A stretch of DNA of 9,356 nt from Hydrogenophaga sp. GTDB taxonomy: Bacteria > Pseudomonadota > Gammaproteobacteria > Burkholderiales > Burkholderiaceae_C. A program made the position numbers and the translations under genes. The stretch is from assembly GCA_018335615.1 (NCBI GenBank), contig JAGXRS010000085.1, positions 1 through 9,356 on the forward strand. The letters run 5' to 3'. Below are positions 5,675-9,356 of this stretch, in pieces. The stretch's first letter is position 1. Each line of letters opens with the position of its first letter. The notes below the pieces were generated by a model. The model saw only the letters and a program-made list of their open reading frames with translations, ran no database searches and was not told where the DNA came from.

Positions 5675-7749
5675 ACGCGCTCGCGCCCCTGCAGCGCTGG
5701 CTCTCGCGCAACGCCGCCTGGGCCGGCGGCCTGGCCGCGCCCATGCTGGTGATGACGGTGCTCTCCATGATGGTGCTGCCGCTGCCGCCCTGGCTGCTCG
5801 ACACCTTCTTCACGCTCAACATCGCGCTGGCGCTGGTGGTGATGATGGTGGCGGCCTACATGCAGCGTCCGCTGGACTTCTCGGTGTTCCCCACCGTGCT
5901 GCTGCTCACCACGCTGCTGCGCCTGTCGCTCAACGTGGCGTCCACCCGGGTGGTGCTGCTCGAAGGCCACACCGGCCCGGGCGCGGCCGGCGCGGTGATC
6001 GAGGCCTTTGGCAGCTTCCTGATCGGCGGCAACTTTGCGGTCGGCTTCATCGTGTTCGCGATCCTGGTGGTGATCAACTTCGTGGTGATCACCAAGGGCT
6101 CGGAGCGCATTGCCGAGGTGTCGGCCCGCTTCACGCTGGACGCCATGCCCGGCAAGCAGATGGCGATCGACGCCGACCTGAACGCCGGCCTGATCGACGA
6201 GAAGGAGGCCAAGCGCCGCCGCGCCGAAGTGGGCGAAGAGGCCGAGTTCTTCGGCTCCATGGACGGCGCCTCCAAGTTCGTGCGCGGCGACGCCATCGCC
6301 GGCATCCTGATCCTCATCATCAACATCATCGGCGGCTTTGCCATCGGCATGATGCAGCACGGCCTGTCGGCCGGCGACGCGGCCAACAGCTACATCCTGC
6401 TGGCGGTGGGCGATGCGCTGGTGGCGCAGATCCCGTCGCTGCTGATCTCGGTGGCCGCGGCCATGGTGGTGTCGCGCGTGGGCAAGGACGCCGACCTGGG
6501 CCACCAGGTGATGAACCAGATGTTCCTGTCGCCCAAGGTGATGGGCATCACCGCCGCGGTGCTGTTCATGCTGGGCGTCGTGCCCGGCATGCCGCACACG
6601 GTGTTCCTCTGCTTTGCCGCCCTGTTTGCGGGCCTGGCCTGGTGGTGCGCCCGCGTGCAGAGCCGGCCCGCGCCGCCGACCGAGGCGCCCGCTCCGGTGA
6701 GCGACGGCGAGGCCACCTGGGACGACCTGCAGCCGGTCGACCTGCTCGGCCTGGAGCTGGGCTACCGCCTGATCGCCATGGTCGACAAGACCCGCCAGGG
6801 CGACCTGCTCACCCGCATCAAGGGCGTGCGCAAGAAGTTTGCGCAAGAGGTGGGCTTTCTGCCGCCGGCCGTGCATGTGCGCGACAACCTGGAACTGCGC
6901 CCCAGCGGCTACCGCATCACCCTGCGCGGCGTGGTGGTGGGCGAGGGCGAGGTGTTCCCCGGCATGTTCCTGGCCATCGACCCCAGCGGCATCGGCACCC
7001 CCTTGATCGGCACGCCCACCACCGACCCGGCCTTCGGCCTGCCGGCGCACTGGATCGAAGACGCGCAACGTGAAAACGCGCAGATGGCGGGTTTTACGGT
7101 GGTTGATTCCGAGACTGTGCTGGCCACGCATCTTTCACACTTGATGCAAGTCCAGGCAGCGCGCTTGTTGAGCCGGACCGAGACCCATGACCTGGTCGAA
7201 CACGTCACCCGCCTGGCCCCCAAATTGATCGAAGAAGTCGTACCCAAGATGATCTCCGTCGCCACGTTCCAGAAAGTCTTGCAGCTGCTGCTGGAAGAGT
7301 CTGTGCATGTGCGCGACATCCGCACCATCATCGAATCGATCGCCGAGCACGCCAGCGCCACCACCGACCCGGTCGAGCTGGCCCGGCGCGTGCGCACCGC
7401 CCTGGCCCCGGCCATCGTGCAGCAGATCTATGGCCCGGTGAAAGAGCTGGAAGTGATTGCCATCGAGCCCGGCCTGGAGCGCCTGCTGATGCAGGCCCTG
7501 TCGGGTGCCGCCAACGGCGCGCTGGACCCCGGCGTGGCCGAGATGCTGAGCAAGTCGGCCGCCGAGATCGCCAACCGCCAGGAAGAAAAAGGCGTGCCCG
7601 CCTGCCTGCTGGTGCCGGACGCCATCCGCACCGCCATGGCCCGCCTGCTGCGCCGCGCCGCGCCGCGCCTGCAGGTGCTGGCGCACAGCGAAATCCCTGA
7701 AACCCACCTGATTCGCATTGGCCCGATTCTTGGAGAGCTAGCCGCATGA
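5671..7749 (+). CDS. flhA: Flagellar export gate protein FlhA
   Basis: Large membrane protein of the export apparatus that helps couple proton motive force to secretion and docks chaperone-substrate complexes through its cytoplasmic domain. Length is 692 residues, as expected. The N-terminal half (about 20-325) contains the family's multiple membrane segments. The FHIPEP signature region is intact (RFTLDAMPGKQMAIDADLNAG begins near 153), and D198 in GSMDGASKFVRGD corresponds to the essential D208 of Salmonella FlhA. After a Pro-rich linker (332-343), the C-terminal domain runs from about 350 to the end. GGAGG at 5659-5663 inside flhB gives a strong ribosome site 7 nt before ATG 5671. It overlaps flhB and flhF by 4 nt each. 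Base composition drops noticeably over roughly 7061-7300 within the C-terminal domain while the frame stays intact. Confidence 0.98.
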   Translation: MNALAPLQRWLSRNAAWAGGLAAPMLVMTVLSMMVLPLPPWLLDTFFTLNIALALVVMMVAAYMQRPLDFSVFPTVLLLTTLLRLSLNVASTRVVLLEGHTGPGAAGAVIEAFGSFLIGGNFAVGFIVFAILVVINFVVITKGSERIAEVSARFTLDAMPGKQMAIDADLNAGLIDEKEAKRRRAEVGEEAEFFGSMDGASKFVRGDAIAGILILIINIIGGFAIGMMQHGLSAGDAANSYILLAVGDALVAQIPSLLISVAAAMVVSRVGKDADLGHQVMNQMFLSPKVMGITAAVLFMLGVVPGMPHTVFLCFAALFAGLAWWCARVQSRPAPPTEAPAPVSDGEATWDDLQPVDLLGLELGYRLIAMVDKTRQGDLLTRIKGVRKKFAQEVGFLPPAVHVRDNLELRPSGYRITLRGVVVGEGEVFPGMFLAIDPSGIGTPLIGTPTTDPAFGLPAHWIEDAQRENAQMAGFTVVDSETVLATHLSHLMQVQAARLLSRTETHDLVEHVTRLAPKLIEEVVPKMISVATFQKVLQLLLEESVHVRDIRTIIESIAEHASATTDPVELARRVRTALAPAIVQQIYGPVKELEVIAIEPGLERLLMQALSGAANGALDPGVAEMLSKSAAEIANRQEEKGVPACLLVPDAIRTAMARLLRRAAPRLQVLAHSEIPETHLIRIGPILGELAA

Positions 7750-9278
7750 ACATCCAGCGATTCACCGCGCAGACCTCGCGCGAGGCCATGGCCAAAGCCC
7801 GCAACGCGTTTGGTGACAGCGCCATGATCCTCTCCGCCCGCAGCACCGATGAGGGCTTCGAGGTGATGGCAGCGGCCGAAGAGAGCCTGGCCTCCCTGGG
7901 CGCCAGCGGTGCCTCCGCCCTGTCGCCGGCCCGCCCACGGCTGGGTATGGCCGTGGCGCCACAGCCCACCTCGGTCGAAGACGACACCGAGGCGCTGGCC
8001 ATGAGCACGCTGTCGTTCCAGGAATACGTGCGCGAGCGCATGCTGCGCAAGCGCCGCGAGGCCCTGGACGGCGCCGCCGCGCCCGCGCCCCTGGGTGCCG
8101 GGCAGCGCATGGCCGCGGCCCGTGCCGAGGCGGCCCTGCAGGCGCCCGCGCCACGCGCCAGCCTGTCGCAGTCCGCTGCCCCGCAGGTGCCCCCACCCAT
8201 CCGCACCCGCAACATGCCCGAGCCGGCGTGGGACGACACGCTGCCCCTGCAGCAGCCCCGCGCCGCCGAGCGCCGTTCGGCACCGGCCCCGGCCCCGGCC
8301 CCGGCCCCGCAGGAGGCCCAGGCCCCCCGGGACAACGGCGTGGCGCTGGAGCTGTCGGCGCTGAAGGACATGATCGAAGAGCGATTCAACACGCTGGCCT
8401 GGCTGGGTGCATCGAAACAGAACCCGATCCAGTCCAACCTCATGCTCAAGCTGATCCGCTCGGGCTACTCGCCCAGCATGGCGCGCGCCGTGCTGGAACG
8501 CCTGCCCGCCGAGGCCGGTGCGCCCGAGGCGGTGCGCTGGCTCGTGGACGTGCTCACGCGCAACCTCAAGGCCGTCGCCCCCGGCGAAGGCCTGTGCGAC
8601 GAGGGTGGCGTGCTGGCGCTGATCGGTGCCACCGGCGTGGGCAAGACCACCACCGCCGCCAAGCTCGCCGCCCAGTGCGTGCAGCAGCATGGCGCCGGCA
8701 GCGTGGGCCTGATCACGCTCGACACCTACCGCGTGTCCGGCTTCGAGCAGCTGCGCGCCTATGGCCGCATGCTCGGCGTCGTGGCCCACCTGGCGCACGA
8801 CCGCGCCGCGCTGAAAGACCTGCTCGGCCTGCTGGGCAACAAGCGCATGGTCATCATCGACACCGCCGGCCTGGGCCAGCGCGACGAACGCATCCAGGAC
8901 ATGCTCGACATGCTGGACCTGCCCAAGGTCAGGAAGACCCTGGTGCTCAACGCCAGCTCACACGGCGACACGCTGGACGACGTGCTCACCGCCTTCAAGG
9001 CCAGCACGCTGCACGGCGCCGTGCTCAGCAAGGTGGACGAGGCGGTGAAGCTCGGCCCGGCCATCGACGCCCTGATCCGCCACCAGGTGGTGCTGCGCGG
9101 CGTGGCCAACGGCCAGCGCGTGCCCGAAGACTGGCAGCAACCCGATGCCGCCGCGCTGGTGCGCGGGTCCATGGGCACCCAGGGCAAGTCGGCCTTCGAC
9201 CCGGTCGGCTCCGACATGGGTTTCTATTTCTCCGAGTCGTCGGCCCGCGGCATCCACCTGGGGGCTTCCCATGTTTGA
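7746..9278 (+). CDS. flhF: Flagellar placement SRP-type GTPase FlhF
   Basis: SRP54/FtsY-like GTPase that marks the site of flagellar assembly, usually the pole, and works with FlhG. Length is 510 residues, at the long end because of an extended linker. The N-terminal B domain starts MNIQRFTAQTSREAMAKARN and runs to about 45. A disordered Ala/Pro/Arg-rich region (about 50-195) contains five consecutive Ala-Pro pairs (179-188). The helical N domain lies at about 200-280. The G domain has the P-loop GATGVGKT (294-301), DTYR (326-329), DTAGL (372-376) and SKVDE (428-432) in the position of the family's TKxD nucleotide-specificity motif. GGAGAG at 7732-7737 gives a good ribosome site, and the ATG overlaps the flhA stop (ATGA). 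flhG starts 8 nt before its stop. Confidence 0.96.
   Translation: MNIQRFTAQTSREAMAKARNAFGDSAMILSARSTDEGFEVMAAAEESLASLGASGASALSPARPRLGMAVAPQPTSVEDDTEALAMSTLSFQEYVRERMLRKRREALDGAAAPAPLGAGQRMAAARAEAALQAPAPRASLSQSAAPQVPPPIRTRNMPEPAWDDTLPLQQPRAAERRSAPAPAPAPAPQEAQAPRDNGVALELSALKDMIEERFNTLAWLGASKQNPIQSNLMLKLIRSGYSPSMARAVLERLPAEAGAPEAVRWLVDVLTRNLKAVAPGEGLCDEGGVLALIGATGVGKTTTAAKLAAQCVQQHGAGSVGLITLDTYRVSGFEQLRAYGRMLGVVAHLAHDRAALKDLLGLLGNKRMVIIDTAGLGQRDERIQDMLDMLDLPKVRKTLVLNASSHGDTLDDVLTAFKASTLHGAVLSKVDEAVKLGPAIDALIRHQVVLRGVANGQRVPEDWQQPDAAALVRGSMGTQGKSAFDPVGSDMGFYFSESSARGIHLGASHV
8283..8308 (+). repeat. CCGGCC hexanucleotide tandem repeat in flhF
   Basis: Four head-to-tail CCGGCC units plus CC, encoding alternating Pro-Ala residues in the linker between the B and N domains of FlhF. 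Because the unit is six bases, gain or loss of a copy would change linker length by one Pro-Ala pair without shifting the frame. Confidence 0.8.
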
Positions 9279-9356
9279 ACTCGGCTTCGACCAGGCCGCC
9301 GGTCTGCGCGCCCAGCCACGGGCCGTGGCAGGCGCCGGCCTGATGCCCGTGGCCTG
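9271..9356 (+). CDS. flhG: FlhG (FleN/YlxH) MinD-like ATPase, N-terminal fragment
   Basis: Only the first 28 codons are present; the gene runs off the right edge. ATG 9271 lies 6 nt after a GGGGG run (9260-9264) and overlaps the end of flhF by 8 nt. The peptide begins MFELGFDQAAGLRAQ. DQAAGLR (residues 7-13) fits the DQAxxLR activator motif known from the N-terminus of FlhG proteins, which stimulates the FlhF GTPase. FlhG is a ParA/MinD-type ATPase that limits flagellar number; the P-loop (KGGVGKT) would be just outside the window, so the ATPase domain itself is not seen. The assignment rests on the motif plus the conserved flhF-flhG order. Confidence 0.82.
   Translation, partial: MFELGFDQAAGLRAQPRAVAGAGLMPVA

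Noticed and set aside
5545..7131. 528-codon open frame on the minus strand opposite flhB/flhA
   Set aside because: Histidine-, glutamine- and glycine-rich translation typical of the antisense of GC-rich coding DNA; flhA on the + strand is unambiguous.
7428..8798. 456-codon minus-strand open frame opposite flhF
   Set aside because: Gly/Ala/Arg/His-rich shadow of flhF with no family signature and no plausible ribosome site context.
8228..9343. 371-codon + strand open frame overlapping flhF in another frame
   Set aside because: Arg/Ala/Gly/Pro-rich translation with no motif; flhF in the other frame carries a full set of GTPase motifs.

Overview
This window is a stretch of a flagellar and chemotaxis cluster from a GC-rich Gram-negative bacterium. 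It most resembles Betaproteobacteria, order Burkholderiales, probably a Comamonadaceae-like lineage. The grounds are the combination of an FlhC master regulator, CheZ, FlhF and FlhG, the family-level protein signatures, and strong G/C bias at third codon positions. The genus cannot be fixed from the sequence alone. All genes lie on the + strand and the window is densely coding.

Layout. Positions 1-179 hold the 3' end of flhC (zinc-binding C-terminus). The 196-bp gap that follows contains two interleaved inverted repeats, a clean intrinsic terminator (244-270) and a poorly defined motA promoter region. Then come motA-motB (stator, 1-nt overlap), cheY-cheZ (response regulator and its phosphatase) and a GT2-type glycosyltransferase with a repeat-like helical C-terminal half, which begins 2 nt after cheZ. 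A 96-bp gap carries a sigma-28-like -35 element and a perfect 8-bp inverted repeat ending 3 nt before the flhB start codon. It leads into flhB-flhA-flhF-flhG, joined by 4-, 4- and 8-nt overlaps. flhG is cut by the window end.

How the genes work together. FlhC (with FlhD, off the left edge) would switch on the flagellar genes. FlhB and FlhA form core parts of the flagellar export gate. FlhF and FlhG set the position and number of flagella. MotAB drive rotation. CheY~P binds the motor switch to change rotation, and CheZ removes the phosphate. The glycosyltransferase is the only gene without an obvious core role. Modification of a flagellar or surface component is a reasonable inference, but its substrate cannot be read from sequence.

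I see no wholly new system here. The points most worth a second look are the embedded glycosyltransferase with its different base composition, the inverted repeats over the translation-start regions of flhB and cheY, a base-composition dip inside flhA, and the coexistence of FlhDC with FlhF/FlhG. There are no tRNA, rRNA, CRISPR or insertion sequences.
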